Shown: positions 50,611-64,000 of the stretch, piece after piece
How positions within the stretch are numbered: the first letter of the stretch is position 1
Layout: every line of letters begins with the position of its first letter
Origin: Megaustenia siamemsis
Taxonomy: Eukaryota > Mollusca > Gastropoda > Stylommatophora > Ariophantidae
Length of the DNA stretch: 64,000 bases
Assembly (NCBI GenBank): GCA_032433765.1
Contig: JAVIAB010000073.1
Span: forward strand, 54,349,787-54,413,786
Direction: 5' to 3'
Program-made: the position numbers and the translations under genes
Notes under the pieces: generated by a model
Told to the model about the DNA's origin: nothing
The model's database searches: none
What the model saw: only the letters and a program-made list of their open reading frames with translations

Positions 50611-53600
50611 TTTACATGCTATGTCATTGTAGCAGTCATGTATGTCATGTCGAGGTAGTAGACACGTATGTCATGTCATTGTAACAGTCATGTCAATGTA
50701 ACAGTCATTTCGTTGTAATAGTCAGCTCGTTGTAACAGTCACGTGTGTCATGTCGTTTTATCAGAGACGTATGGTATGTCGTTGTAACAGTCATTTCATT
50801 GTAATAGGCATCTCGTTGTAACAGTCACGTATGGCATGTCGTTTTATCAGACACGTATGGTATGTCGTTGTAACAGACATGTTGTTGTATCAGTCATGTC
50901 GATGTAGTAGACACGTATGTCATGTCATTGTAACAGTCATGTCAATGTAACAGTCATGTCAATGTAACAGGCATTTCGTTGTAATAGTCATCTCGTTGTA
51001 ACAGTCACGTATGTCATGTCGTTCTATCAGACACGTATGGTATGTCGTTGTAAAAGACACGTCGTTGTATCACCGATGTCGATGTAGTAGACACGTATGT
51101 CATGTCATTGTAAAAGTCATGGCAATGTAACAGTCATGTCAATGTAACAGGATTTCGTTGTAATAGTCATCTCGTTGTAACAGTCACGTATGTCATGTCG
51201 TTTTATCAGAGACGTATGGTATGTCGTTGTAACAGACATGTCGTTGCATCAGTCATGTCGATGTAGTAGACACGTATGTCATGTCGTTGTAACAGACACG
51301 TATGGTATGTCGTTGTAACAGACATGTCGTTGTATCAGGCATGTCGATGTAGTAGACACGTATGTCATGTCATTGTAACAGTCATGTCAATGTAACAGTC
51401 ATGACAATGTAACAGGCATTTCGTTGTAATAGTCATCTCGTTGTAACAGTCACGTATGTCATGTCGTTTTATCAGACACGTATGACATGTCGTTGTAACA
51501 TACATGTCGTTGTATCAGGCATGTCGATGTAGTAGACACGTATGTCATGTCATTGTAACAGTCATGTCAATGTAACAGGCATGTCAATGTAACAGTCATT
51601 TCGTTGTAATAGTCATCTCGTTGTAACAGTCACGTATGTCATGTCGTTTTATCAGAGACGTATGGTATGTCGTTGTAACAGACATGTCGTTGCATCAGTC
51701 ATGTCGATGTAGTAGACACATATGTCATGTCGTTGTAGCAGACACGTATGGTATGTCGTTGTAACAGACATGTCGTTGTATCAGGTATGTTGATGTAGTA
51801 GACACGTATGTCATGTCATTGTAACAGTCATGTCAATGTAACAGTCATGACAATGTAACAGGCATTTCGTTGTAATAGTCATCTCGTTGTAACAGTCACG
51901 TATGTCATGTCGTTTTATCAGACACGTATGGTATATCGTTGTAACAGACATGTCGTTGTATCAGTCATGTCGATGTAGTAGACATGTATGGCATGTCAAT
52001 GTAACAGTTATGTCAATGTAACAGTCGTGTCAATGTAACAGTCATTTCGTTGTAATAGTCATCTCGTTGTAACAGTCACGTATGTCATGTTGTTTTATCA
52101 GAGACGTATGGTATGTCGTTGTAGCAGACATGTCGTTGTATCAGGCATGTCGATATAGTAGACACGTATGTCATGTCATTGTAACAGTCATGTCAATGTA
52201 ACAGTCATTTCGTTGTAATAGTCATCTCTTTGTAACAGACACGTATGTCATGTCGTTTTATCAGACACGTATGGTATGTCGTTGTAACAGACATGTCTTT
52301 GTATCAGTCATGTCGATGTAGTAGACACGTATGTCATGTCATTGTAACAGTCATGTCAATGTAACAGTCATGTCAATGTAACAGTCATTTCGTTGTAATA
52401 GTCATCTCGTTGTAACAGTCACAGATGTCATGTCGTTTTATCAGACACGTATGGTATGTCGTTGTAACAGACATGTCGTTGTATCAGTCATGTCGATGTA
52501 GTAGATACGTATGTCATGTCATTGTAACAGTCATGTCAATGTAACAGTCTTGTCAATGTAACAGTCATTTCGTTGTAATAGTCATCTCGTTGTAACAGTC
52601 ACGTATGTCATGTCGTTTTATCAGACACGTATGACATGTCGTTGTAACATACATGTCGTTGTATCAGTCATGTCGATGTAGTAGACACGTATGTCATGTC
52701 ATTGTAACAGGCATGTCAATGTAACAGTCATGTCAATGTAACAGTCATTTCGTTGTAATAGTCATCTCGTTGTAACAGTCACGTATGTCATGTCGTTTTA
52801 TCAGAGACGTATGGTATGTCGTTGTAACAGACATGTCGTTGCATCAGTCATGTCGATGTAGTAGACACATATGTCATGTCGTTGTAGCAGACACGTATGG
52901 TATGTCGTTGTAACAGACATGTCGTTGTATCAGGTATGTTGATGTAGTAGACACGTATGTCATGTCATTGTAACAGTCATGTCAATGTAACAGTCATGAC
53001 AATGTAACAGGCATTTCGTTGTAATAGTCATCTCGTTGTAACAGTCACGTATGTCATGTCGTTTTATCAGACACGTATGGTATATCGTCGATGTAGTAGA
53101 CATGTATGGCATGTCAATGTAACAGTCATGTCAATGTAACAGTCATGTCAATGTAACAGTCATTTCGTTGTAATAGTCATCTCGTTGTAACAGTCACGTA
53201 TGTCATGTTGTTTTATCAGAGACGTATGGTATGTCGTTGTAGCAGACATGTCGTTGTATCAGGCATGTCGATGTAGTAGACACGTATGTCATGTCATTGT
53301 AACAGGCATGTCAATGTAACAGTCATTTCGTTGTAATAGTCATCTCTTTGTAACAGACACGTATGTCATGTCGTTTTATCAGACACGTATGGTATGTCGT
53401 TGTAACAGACATGTCGTTGTATCAGTCATGTCGATGTAGTAGACACGTATGTCATGTCATTGTAACAGTCATGTCAATGTAACAGTCATGTCAATGTAAC
53501 AGTCATTTCGTTGTAATAGTCATCTCGTTGTAACAGTCACAGATGTCATGTCGTTTTATCAGACACGTATGGTATGTCGTTGTAACAGACATGTCGTTGT

Positions 53601-56600
53601 ATCAGTCATGTCGATGTAGTAGATACGTATGTCATGTCATTGTAACAGTCATGTCAATGTAACAGTCTTGTCAATGTAACAGTCATTTCGTTGTAATAGT
53701 CATCTCGTTGTAACAGTCACGTATGTCATGTCGTTCTATCAGACACGTATGGCATGTCGTTGTAACAGACATGTCGTTGTATCAGTCATGTCGACGTAGT
53801 AGACACGTATGTCATGTCATTGTAACAGTCATGTCAATGTATCAGTCATGTCATATGTTACAGTCATTTCGTTGTAATAGTCATCTCGTTGTAACAGGCA
53901 CGTATGTCAAGTCGTTTTATCAGAGACGTATGGTATGTCGTTGTAACAGACATGTCGTTGTATCAGTCATATCGATGTAGTAGACACGTATGTCATGTCA
54001 TTGTAACAGTCCTGTCAATGTAACAGTCATGACAATGTAACAGTCATTTCGTTGTAATAGTCATCTCGTTGTAACAGTCACGTATGTCATGTCGTTCTAT
54101 CAGACACGTATGGCATGTCGTTGTAACAGACATGTCGCTGTATCAGTCATGTCGACGTAGTAGACACGTATGTCATGTCATTGTAACAGTCATGTCAATG
54201 TATCAGTCATGTCAATGTAACAGTCATTTCGTTGTAATAGTCATCTCGTTGTAACAGTGACGTATGTCATGTCGTTTTATCAGAGACGTATGGTTTGTCG
54301 TTGTAACAGCCATTCGTTGCATCAGTCATGTCGATGTAGTAGACACGTATGTCATGTCGTTGTAACAGACACGTATGGTATGTCGTTGTAACAGACATGT
54401 CGTTGTATCAGGCATGTCGATGCAGTAGACACGTATGTCATGTCATTGTAACAGTCATGTCAATGTAACAGTCATGACAATGTAACAGGCATTTCGTTGT
54501 AATAGTCATCTCGTTGTAACAGTCACGTATGTCATGTCGTTTTATCAGACACGTATGGTATATCGTTGTAACAGACATGTCGTTGTATCAGTCATGTCGA
54601 TGTAGTAGACATGTATGGCATGTCAATGTAACAGTTATGTCAATGTAACAGTCGTGTCAATGTAACAGTCATTTCGTTGTAATAGTCATCTCGTTGTAAC
54701 AGTCACGTATGTCATGTTGTTTTATCAGAGACGTATGGTATGTCGTTGTAGCAGACATTTCGTTGTATCAGGCATGTCGATGTAGTAGACACGTATGTCA
54801 TGTCATTGTAACAGTCATGTCAATGTAACAGTCATTTCGTTGTAATAGTCATCTCTTTGTAACAGACACGTATGTCATGTCGTTTTATCAGACACGTATG
54901 GTATGTCGTTGTAACAGACATGTCGTTGTATCAGTCATGTCGATGTAGTAGACACGTATGTCATGTCATTGTAACAGTCATGTCAATGTAACAGTCATGT
55001 CAATGTAACAGTCATTTCGTTGTAATAGTCATCTCGTTGTAACAGTCACAGATGTCATGTCGTTTTATCAGACACGTATGGTATGTCGTTGTAACAGACA
55101 TGTCGTTGTATCAGTCATGTCGATGTAGTAGATACGTATGTCATGTCATTGTAACAGTCATGTCAATGTAACAGTCTTGTCAATGTAACAGTCATTTCGT
55201 TGTAATAGTCATCTCGTTGTAACAGTCACGTATGTCATGTCGTTTTATCAGACACGTATGACATGTCGTTGTAACATACATGTCGTTGTATCAGTCATGT
55301 CGATGTAGTAGACACGTATGTCATGTCATTGTAACAGGCATGTCAATGTAACAGTCATGTCAATGTAACAGTCATTTCGTTGTAATAGTCATCTCGTTGT
55401 AACAGTCACGTATGTCATGTCGTTTTATCAGAGACGTATGGTATGTCGTTGTAACAGACATGTCGTTGCATCAGTCATGTCGATGTAGTAGACACATATG
55501 TCATGTCGTTGTAGCAGACACGTATGGTATGTCGTTGTAACAGACATGTCGTTGTATCAGGTATGTTGATGTAGTAGACACGTATGTCATGTCATTGTAA
55601 CAGTCATGTCAATGTAACAGTCATGACAATGTAACAGGCATTTCGTTGTAATAGTCATCTCGTTGTAACAGTCACGTATGTCATGTCGTTTTATCAGACA
55701 CGTATGGTATATCGTCGATGTAGTAGACATGTATGGCATGTCAATGTAACAGTCATGTCAATGTAACAGTCATGTCAATGTAACAGTCATTTCGTTGTAA
55801 TAGTCATCTCGTTGTAACAGTCACGTATGTCATGTTGTTTTATCAGAGACGTATGGTATGTCGTTGTAGCAGACATGTCGTTGTATCAGGCATGTCGATG
55901 TAGTAGACACGTATGTCATGTCATTGTAACAGGCATGTCAATGTAACAGTCATTTCGTTGTAATAGTCATCTCTTTGTAACAGACACGTATGTCATGTCG
56001 TTTTATCAGACACGTATGGTATGTCGTTGTAACAGACATGTCGTTGTATCAGTCATGTCGATGTAGTAGACACGTATGTCATGTCATTGTAACAGTCATG
56101 TCAATGTAACAGTCATGTCAATGTAACAGTCATTTCGTTGTAATAGTCATCTCGTTGTAACAGTCACAGATGTCATGTCGTTTTATCAGACACGTATGGT
56201 ATGTCGTTGTAACAGACATGTCGTTGTATCAGTCATGTCGATGTAGTAGATACGTATGTCATGTCATTGTAACAGTCATGTCAATGTAACAGTCTTGTCA
56301 ATGTAACAGTCATTTCGTTGTAATAGTCATCTCGTTGTAACAGTCACGTATGTCATGTCGTTCTATCAGACACGTATGGCATGTCGTTGTAACAGACATG
56401 TCGTTGTATCAGTCATGTCGACGTAGTAGACACGTATGTCATGTCATTGTAACAGTCATGTCAATGTATCAGTCATGTCATATGTTACAGTCATTTCGTT
56501 GTAATAGTCATCTCGTTGTAACAGGCACGTATGTCAAGTCGTTTTATCAGAGACGTATGGTATGTCGTTGTAACAGACATGTCGTTGTATCAGTCATATC

Positions 56601-59600
56601 GATGTAGTAGACACGTATGTCATGTCATTGTAACAGTCCTGTCAATGTAACAGTCATGACAATGTAACAGTCATTTCGTTGTAATAGTCATCTCGTTGTA
56701 ACAGTCACGTATGTCATGTCGTTCTATCAGACACGTATGGCATGTCGTTGTAACAGACATGTCGCTGTATCAGTCATGTCGACGTAGTAGACACGTATGT
56801 CATGTCATTGTAACAGTCATGTCAATGTATCAGTCATGTCAATGTAACAGTCATTTCGTTGTAATAGTCATCTCGTTGTAACAGTGACGTATGTCATGTC
56901 GTTTTATCAGAGACGTATGGTTTGTCGTTGTAACAGCCATTCGTTGCATCAGTCATGTCGATGTAGTAGACACGTATGTCATGTCGTTGTAACAGACACG
57001 TATGGTATGTCGTTGTAACAGACATGTCGTTGTATCAGGCATGTCGATGCAGTAGACACGTATGTCATGTCATTGTAACAGTCATGTCAATGTAACAGTC
57101 ATGACAATGTAACAGGCATTTCGTTGTAATAGTCATCTCGTTGTAACAGTCACGTATGTCATGTCGTTTTATCAGACACGTATGGTATATCGTTGTAACA
57201 GACATGTCGTTGTATCAGTCATGTCGATGTAGTAGACATGTATGGCATGTCAATGTAACAGTTATGTCAATGTAACAGTCGTGTCAATGTAACAGTCATT
57301 TCGTTGTAATAGTCATCTCGTTGTAACAGTCACGTATGTCATGTTGTTTTATCAGAGACGTATGGTATGTCGTTGTAGCAGACATTTCGTTGTATCAGGC
57401 ATGTCGATGTAGTAGACACGTATGTCATGTCATTGTAACAGTCATGTCAATGTAACAGTCATTTCGTTGTAATAGTCATCTCTTTGTAACAGACACGTAT
57501 GTCATGTCGTTTTATCAGACACGTATGGTATGTCGTTGTAACAGACATGTCGTTGTATCAGTCATGTCGATGTAGTAGACACGTATGTCATGTCATTGTA
57601 ACAGTCATGTCAATGTAACAGTCATGTCAATGTAACAGTCATTTCGTTGTAATAGTCATCTCGTTGTAACAGTCACAGATGTCATGTCGTTTTATCAGAC
57701 ACGTATGGTATGTCGTTGTAACAGACATGTCGTTGTATCAGTCATGTCGATGTAGTAGATACGTATGTCATGTCATTGTAACAGTCATGTCAATGTAACA
57801 GTCTTGTCAATGTAACAGTCATTTCGTTGTAATAGTCATCTCGTTGTAACAGTCACGTATGTCATGTCGTTTTATCAGACACGTATGACATGTCGTTGTA
57901 ACATACATGTCGTTGTATCAGTCATGTCGATGTAGTAGACACGTATGTCATGTCATTGTAACAGGCATGTCAATGTAACAGTCATGTCAATGTAACAGTC
58001 ATTTCGTTGTAATAGTCATCTCGTTGTAACAGTCACGTATGTCATGTCGTTTTATCAGAGACGTATGGTATGTCGTTGTAACAGACATGTCGTTGCATCA
58101 GTCATGTCGATGTAGTAGACACATATGTCATGTCGTTGTAGCAGACACGTATGGTATGTCGTTGTAACAGACATGTCGTTGTATCAGGTATGTTGATGTA
58201 GTAGACACGTATGTCATGTCATTGTAACAGTCATGTCAATGTAACAGTCATGACAATGTAACAGGCATTCGTTGTAATAGTCATCTCGTTGTAACAGTCA
58301 CGTATGTCATGTCGTTTTATCAGACACGTATGGTATATCGTCGATGTAGTAGACATGTATGGCATGTCAATGTAACAGTCATGTCAATGTAACAGTCATG
58401 TCAATGTAACAGTCATTTCGTTGTAATAGTCATCTCGTTGTAACAGTCACGTATGTCATGTTGTTTTATCAGAGACGTATGGTATGTCGTTGTAGCAGAC
58501 ATGTCGTTGTATCAGGCATGTCGATGTAGTAGACACGTATGTCATGTCATTGTAACAGGCATGTCAATGTAACAGTCATTTCGTTGTAATAGTCATCTCT
58601 TTGTAACAGACACGTATGTCATGTCGTTTTATCAGACACGTATGGTATGTCGTTGTAACAGACATGTCGTTGTATCAGTCATGTCGATGTAGTAGACACG
58701 TATGTCATGTCAATGTAACAGTCATGTCAATGTAACAGTCATTTCGTTGTAATAGTCATCTCGTTGTAACAGTCACAGATGTCATGTCGTTTTATCAGAC
58801 ACGTATGGTATGTCGTTGTAACAGACATGTCGTTGTATCAGTCATGTCGATGTAGTAGATACGTATGTCATGTCATTGTAACAGTCATGTCAATGTAACA
58901 GTCTTGTCAATGTAACAGTCATTTCGTTGTAATAGTCATCTCGTTGTAACAGTCACGTATGTCATGTCGTTCTATCAGACACGTATGGCATGTCGTTGTA
59001 ACAGACATGTCGTTGTATCAGTCATGTCGACGTAGTAGACACGTATGTCATGTCATTGTAACAGTCATGTCAATGTATCAGTCATGTCAATGTTACAGTC
59101 ATTTCGTTGTAATAGTCATCTCGTTGTAACAGGCACGTATGTCAAGTCGTTTTATCAGAGACGTATGGTATGTCGTTGTAACAGACATGTCGTTGTATCA
59201 GTCATATCGATGTAGTAGACACGTATGTCATGTCATTGTAACAGTCCTGTCAATGTAACAGTCATGACAATGTAACAGTCATTTCGTTGTAATAGTCATC
59301 TCGTTGTAACAGTCACGTATGTCATGTCGTTCTATCAGACACGTATGGCATGTCGTTGTAACAGACATGTCGTTGTATCAGTCATGTCGACGTAGTAGAC
59401 ACGTATGTCATGTCATTGTAACAGTCATGTCAATGTATCAGTCATGTCAATGTAACAGTCATTTCGTTGTAATAGTCATCTCGTTGTAACAGTGACGTAT
59501 GTCATGTCGTTTTATCAGAGACGTATGGTTTGTCGTTGTAACAGCCATTCGTTGCATCAGTCATGTCGATGTAGTAGACACGTATGTCATGTCGTTGTAA

Positions 59601-59890
59601 CAGACACGTATGGTATGTCGTTGTAACAGACATGTCGTTGTATCAGGCATGTCGATGCAGTAGACACGTATGTCATGTCATTGTGACAGTCATGTCAATG
59701 TAACAGGCATGACAATGTAACAGGCATTTCGTTGTAAAAGTCATCTCGTTGTAACAGTCACGTATGTCATGTCGTTTTATCAGTCACGTATGGCATGTCG
59801 TTGTAACATACATGTCGTTGTATCAGTCATGTCGATGTAGTAGACACGTATGTCATGTCATTGTAACAGGCATGTCAATGTAACAGTCAT
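50611..59890. repeat. Giant inverted repeat, left arm: array of ~17-bp units with 2.63-kb higher-order repeat
   Basis: The basic unit resembles TCATGTCAATGTAACAG or ATGTCGTTGTAACAGAC. From about 51.8 kb the pattern repeats at a distance of 2,627 bp (for example 53716 to 56343) and then 2,609 bp (56343 to 58952). The 18-bp shortfall is explained by loss of one 17-bp unit near 58705 and one base near 58267. Identical 85-codon frames at 53723 and 56350 are a by-product. Confidence 0.93.
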
Positions 59891-60215
59891 GTGGCCAGTG
59901 TGCCACGAGGGATCATGTAGGTTGTCTAGTTGGCCATGATGGATCATGTAGGTTGTCTAGTTGGCCATGATGGATCATATAGGTTGTCTAGTTGGCCATG
60001 ATGGATCATGTAGGTTGTCTAGTTGGCCATGATGGATCATGTAGGTTGTCTAGTTGGCCATGATGGATCATGTAGGTTGTCTAGTTGGCCATGATGGATC
60101 ATGTAGGTTGTCTAGTTGGCCATGATGGATCATGTAGGTTGTCTAGTTGGCCATGATGGATCATGTAGGTTGTCTAGTTGGCCATGATGGATCATGTAGG
60201 TTGTCGACTGTTCCA
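59891..60215. repeat. Giant inverted repeat, left arm: ten 31-bp inner repeats
   Basis: Unit GGCCATGATGGATCATGTAG plus GTTGTCTAGTT, about ten copies, nearly identical. The last passes into TTGTCGACTGTTCCA at the spacer edge. Confidence 0.95.
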
Positions 60216-60250
60216 TCTCGACACAGTCGACAACATACAAACAGCCATCA
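60216..60250. other. Central spacer of the giant inverted repeat
   Basis: Thirty-five bases separate the perfectly complementary arms. The spacer contains another partial copy of the inner motif (GTCGACAAC and ACAGCCATCA), so its own history involves the same repeat. Confidence 0.9.
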
Positions 60251-60575
60251 TGGAACAGTCGACAACCTACATGATCCATCATGGCCAACTAGACAACCTA
60301 CATGATCCATCATGGCCAACTAGACAACCTACATGATCCATCATGGCCAACTAGACAACCTACATGATCCATCATGGCCAACTAGACAACCTACATGATC
60401 CATCATGGCCAACTAGACAACCTACATGATCCATCATGGCCAACTAGACAACCTACATGATCCATCATGGCCAACTAGACAACCTATATGATCCATCATG
60501 GCCAACTAGACAACCTACATGATCCATCATGGCCAACTAGACAACCTACATGATCCCTCGTGGCACACTGGCCAC
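60251..60575. repeat. Giant inverted repeat, right arm: ten 31-bp inner repeats
   Basis: Exact mirror of 59891-60215 about position 60,233. A position p on the left pairs with 120,466 minus p. One unit carries CTATATG, mirroring the CATATAG variant of the left arm. Confidence 0.95.
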
Positions 60576-63470
60576 ATGACTGTTACATTGACATGCCTGT
60601 TACAATGACATGACATACGTGTCTACTACATCGACATGACTGATACAACGACATGTATGTTACAACGACATGCCATACGTGACTGATAAAACGACATGAC
60701 ATACGTGACTGTTACAACGAGATGACTTTTACAACGAAATGCCTGTTACATTGTCATGCCTGTTACATTGACATGACTGTTACAATGACATGACATACGT
60801 GTCTACTGCATCGACATGCCTGATACAACGACATGTCTGTTACAACGACATACCATACGTGTCTGTTACAACGACATGACATACGTGTCTACTACATCGA
60901 CATGACTGATGCAACGAATGGCTGTTACAACGACAAACCATACGTCTCTGATAAAACGACATGACATACGTCACTGTTACAACGAGATGACTATTACAAC
61001 GAAATGACTGTTACATTGACATGACTGATACATTGACATGACTGTTACAATTACATGACATACGTGTCTACTAAGTCGACATGACTGATACAACGACATG
61101 TCTGTTACAACGACATGCCATACGTGTCTGATAGAACGACATGACATACGTGACTGTTACAACGAGATGACTATTACAACGAAATGACTGTTACATTGTC
61201 ATGACTGTTACATTGACAGGACTGTTACAATGACATGACATACGTGTCTACTACATCGATATGACTGATACAACGACATGTCTGTTACAACGACATACCA
61301 TACGTCTCTGATAAAACGACTTGACATACGTGCCTGTTACAACGAGATGACTATTACAACGAAATGACTGTTACATTGACATGACTGATACATTGACATG
61401 ACTGTTACAATGACATGACATACGTGTCTACTACGTCGACATGACTGATACAACGACATGTCTGTTACAACGACATGCCATACGTGTCTGATAGAACGAC
61501 ATGACATACGTGACTGTTACAACGAGATGACTATTACAACGAAATGACTGTTACATTGACAAGACTGTTACATTGACATGACTGTTACAATGACATGACA
61601 TACGTATCTACTACATCGACATGACTGATACAACGACATGTCTGTTACAACGACATACCATACGTGTCTGATAAAACGACATGACATCTGTGACTGTTAC
61701 AACGAGATGACTATTACAACGAAATGACTGTTACATTGACATGACTGTTACATTGACATGACTGTTACAATGACATGACATACGTGTCTACTACATCGAC
61801 ATGACTGATACAACGACATGTCTGTTACAACGACATACCATACGTGTCTGATAAAACGACATGACATACGTGTCTGTTACAAAGAGATGACTATTACAAC
61901 GAAATGACTGTTACATTGACATGCCTGTTACAATGACATGACATACGTGTCTACTACATCGACATGCCTGATACAACGACATGTCTGCTACAACGACATA
62001 CCATACGTCTCTGATAAAACAACATGACATACGTGACTGTTACAACGAGATGACTATTACAACGAAATGACTGTTACATTGACATGACTGTTACATTGAC
62101 ATGACTGTTACATTGACATGCCATACATGTCTACTACATCGACGATATACCATACGTGTCTGATAAAACGACATGACATACGTGACTGTTACAACGAGAT
62201 GACTATTACAACGAAATGCCTGTTACATTGTCATGACTGTTACATTGACATGACTGTTACAATGACATGACATACGTGTCTACTACATCAACATACCTGA
62301 TACAACGACATGTCTGTTACAACGACATACCATACGTGTCTGCTACAACGACATGACATATGTGTCTACTACATCGACATGACTGATGCAACGACATGTC
62401 TGTTACAACGACATACCATACGTCTCTGATAAAACGACATGACATACGTGACTGTTACAACGAGATGACTATTACAACGAAATGACTGTTACATTGACAT
62501 GCCTGTTACATTGACATGACTGTTACAATGACATGACATACGTGTCTACTACATCGACATGCCTGATACAACGACATGTATGTTACAACGACATGTCATA
62601 CGTGTCTGATAAAACGACATGACATACGTGACTGTTACAACGAGATGACTATTACAACGAAATGCCTGTTACATTGTCATGACTGTTACATTGACATGAC
62701 TGTTACAATGACATGACATACGTGTCTACTACATCGACATGCCTGATACAACGACATGTCTGTTACAACGACATACCATACGTGTCTGTTACAACGACAT
62801 GACATACGTGTCTACTACATCGACATGACTGATGCAACGACATGTCTGTTACAACGACATACCATACGTCTCTGATAAAACGACATGACATACGTGACTG
62901 TTACAACGAGATGACTATTACAACGAAATCCTGTTACATTGACATGACTGTTACATTGCCATGACTTTTACAATGACATGACATACGTGTCTACTACATC
63001 GACATCGGTGATACAACGACGTGTCTTTTACAACGACATACCATACGTGTCTGATAGAACGACATGACATACGTGACTGTTACAACGAGATGACTATTAC
63101 AACGAAATGCCTGTTACATTGACATGACTGTTACATTGACATGACTGTTACAATGACATGACATACGTGTCTACTACATCGACATGACTGATACAACAAC
63201 ATGTCTGTTACAACGACATACCATACGTGTCTGATAAAACGACATGCCATACGTGACTGTTACAACGAGATGCCTATTACAATGAAATGACTGTTACAAC
63301 GACATACCATACGTCTCTGATAAAACGACATGACACACGTGACTGTTACAACGAGCTGACTATTACAACGAAATGACTGTTACATTGACATGACTGTCAC
63401 AATGACATGACATACGTGTCTACTACCTCGACATGACATACATGACTGCTACAATGACATAGCATGTAAA
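60576..63470. repeat. Giant inverted repeat, right arm: ~17-bp unit array, unexpanded
   Basis: It is the reverse complement of the left array but only 2.9 kb long. From the centre outward it follows the left arm (57.9-59.9 kb), then near 62,575 jumps to the sequence that pairs with about 51.48 kb. About 6.39 kb of left-arm array therefore has no partner here. Confidence 0.92.
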
Positions 63471-63803
63471 CAGTCATTGAAAGCTGTCATCTGTTAATAC
63501 AAAAGTTGTCAGCTACTATTTCAAAAGTTGTCATCGACTAAAACAAAACCCACGGGATCTTTGATTGTGTACCCGTTAAAGTCATCATCGCTGTCGTATC
63601 CGTGTTATGAACAAGCGGTCAATTTGGACATTAATAAGTCTCATGATGCTTATGTTTCCACGGGTTAAATATATTTCAAAATGAATTTTATAGATACATT
63701 AAAGTTGTCATGCATAAAAATAACTATAAGACTCTACCGTCTCTCTACTATACATGAAAAAAAAGTAGTAGTTTAACTACTACTACTATTACTACAACCA
63801 CTA

Positions 63804-63837
<34 letters not shown>

Positions 63838-64000
63838 ACTACAGTAATAGAATATTAAAAGTACATTAATTTACTGTCTCTCTGTTAGATGGCTAGACCA
63901 GCTTAAGTTACCCAAGTGAGAAATTTCACAGAGAAATAGGGTCTTTGATCATAACAGGTCCCCTACTGGGAGAGCTCACCCCGACCATGGCGCCGAGAGG
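63471..64000. repeat. Giant inverted repeat, right arm: outer non-repetitive part (runs off the window)
   Basis: Reverse complement of 50097-50610 with a few substitutions and a 32-base A-run. No end is visible at 64,000. Confidence 0.93.

Noticed and set aside
53723..56607. Two identical 85-codon frames
   Set aside because: They are one position of the 2,627-bp higher-order repeat seen twice, inside a short-unit array.
59891..60575. Regularly spaced 31-bp repeats, superficially CRISPR-like
   Set aside because: The units are contiguous with no unique spacers, occur in mirror image, and the genome is eukaryotic.

Overview
The window looks like animal genomic DNA, most probably from a lophotrochozoan and plausibly a gastropod mollusc. 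It has no bacterial-type gene layout. Genes are split into short exons with GT/AG borders, introns are kilobases long, and the DNA is crowded with LINE fragments, tRNA-derived SINEs, minisatellites and microsatellites. The mollusc suggestion is an inference from a secreted-protein gene that combines lustrin-like, WAP and antistasin-like cysteine domains. I could not determine genus or species.

Almost none of the long open frames are host genes. The host coding sequence I could support is a set of short minus-strand exons found by reading splice sites, phase and cysteine patterns. Gene 1 (about 43.8 to 20.5 kb, minus strand, 5' end not found) has eight mutually phase-compatible exons: a small Cys-rich exon, a lustrin-type Cys-rich exon, a complete 8-Cys WAP domain, a follistatin-like Cys-rich exon, three 90-nt antistasin-like exons with identical cysteine spacing, and a terminal exon with stop. 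Gene 2 (16.35 to 5.9 kb, minus strand, 3' end not found) has a TATA box, a signal-peptide exon, two paralogous WAP-like exons each preceded by a Lys-Arg site, and a shorter third WAP-like exon. Both genes probably encode secreted, disulfide-rich proteins or peptides, perhaps protease inhibitors.

Repeats by region. 0-5 kb: LINE tail, SINEs, and 60-bp and 42-bp minisatellites. 5.9-16.4 kb: gene 2, with intronic minisatellites of 13 and 33 bp, a head-to-tail SINE pair, and a 5'-truncated LINE (9.3-10.6 kb) that keeps a 418-codon frame and a 14-bp target-site duplication. 16.4-43.8 kb: gene 1, its introns filled by LINE-A, LINE-B and LINE-C remnants, a SINE nested in a LINE, a composite two-headed SINE (26.2-26.5 kb) and a 212-bp GATA array. 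39.9-49.4 kb: two long decayed LINEs, the second with endonuclease, reverse transcriptase and RNase H parts.

50.1-64.0 kb is one very large inverted repeat centred near 60,233, still running at the right edge of the window. Each arm has a roughly 0.5-kb non-repetitive outer part, a long array of degenerate ~17-bp units, and ten 31-bp repeats beside a 35-bp spacer. The left arm is about 6.4 kb longer because part of its array expanded into a ~2,627-bp higher-order repeat. The architecture recalls foldback transposons. It is the most unusual object in the window, although an assembly or foldback-read artefact must be excluded.
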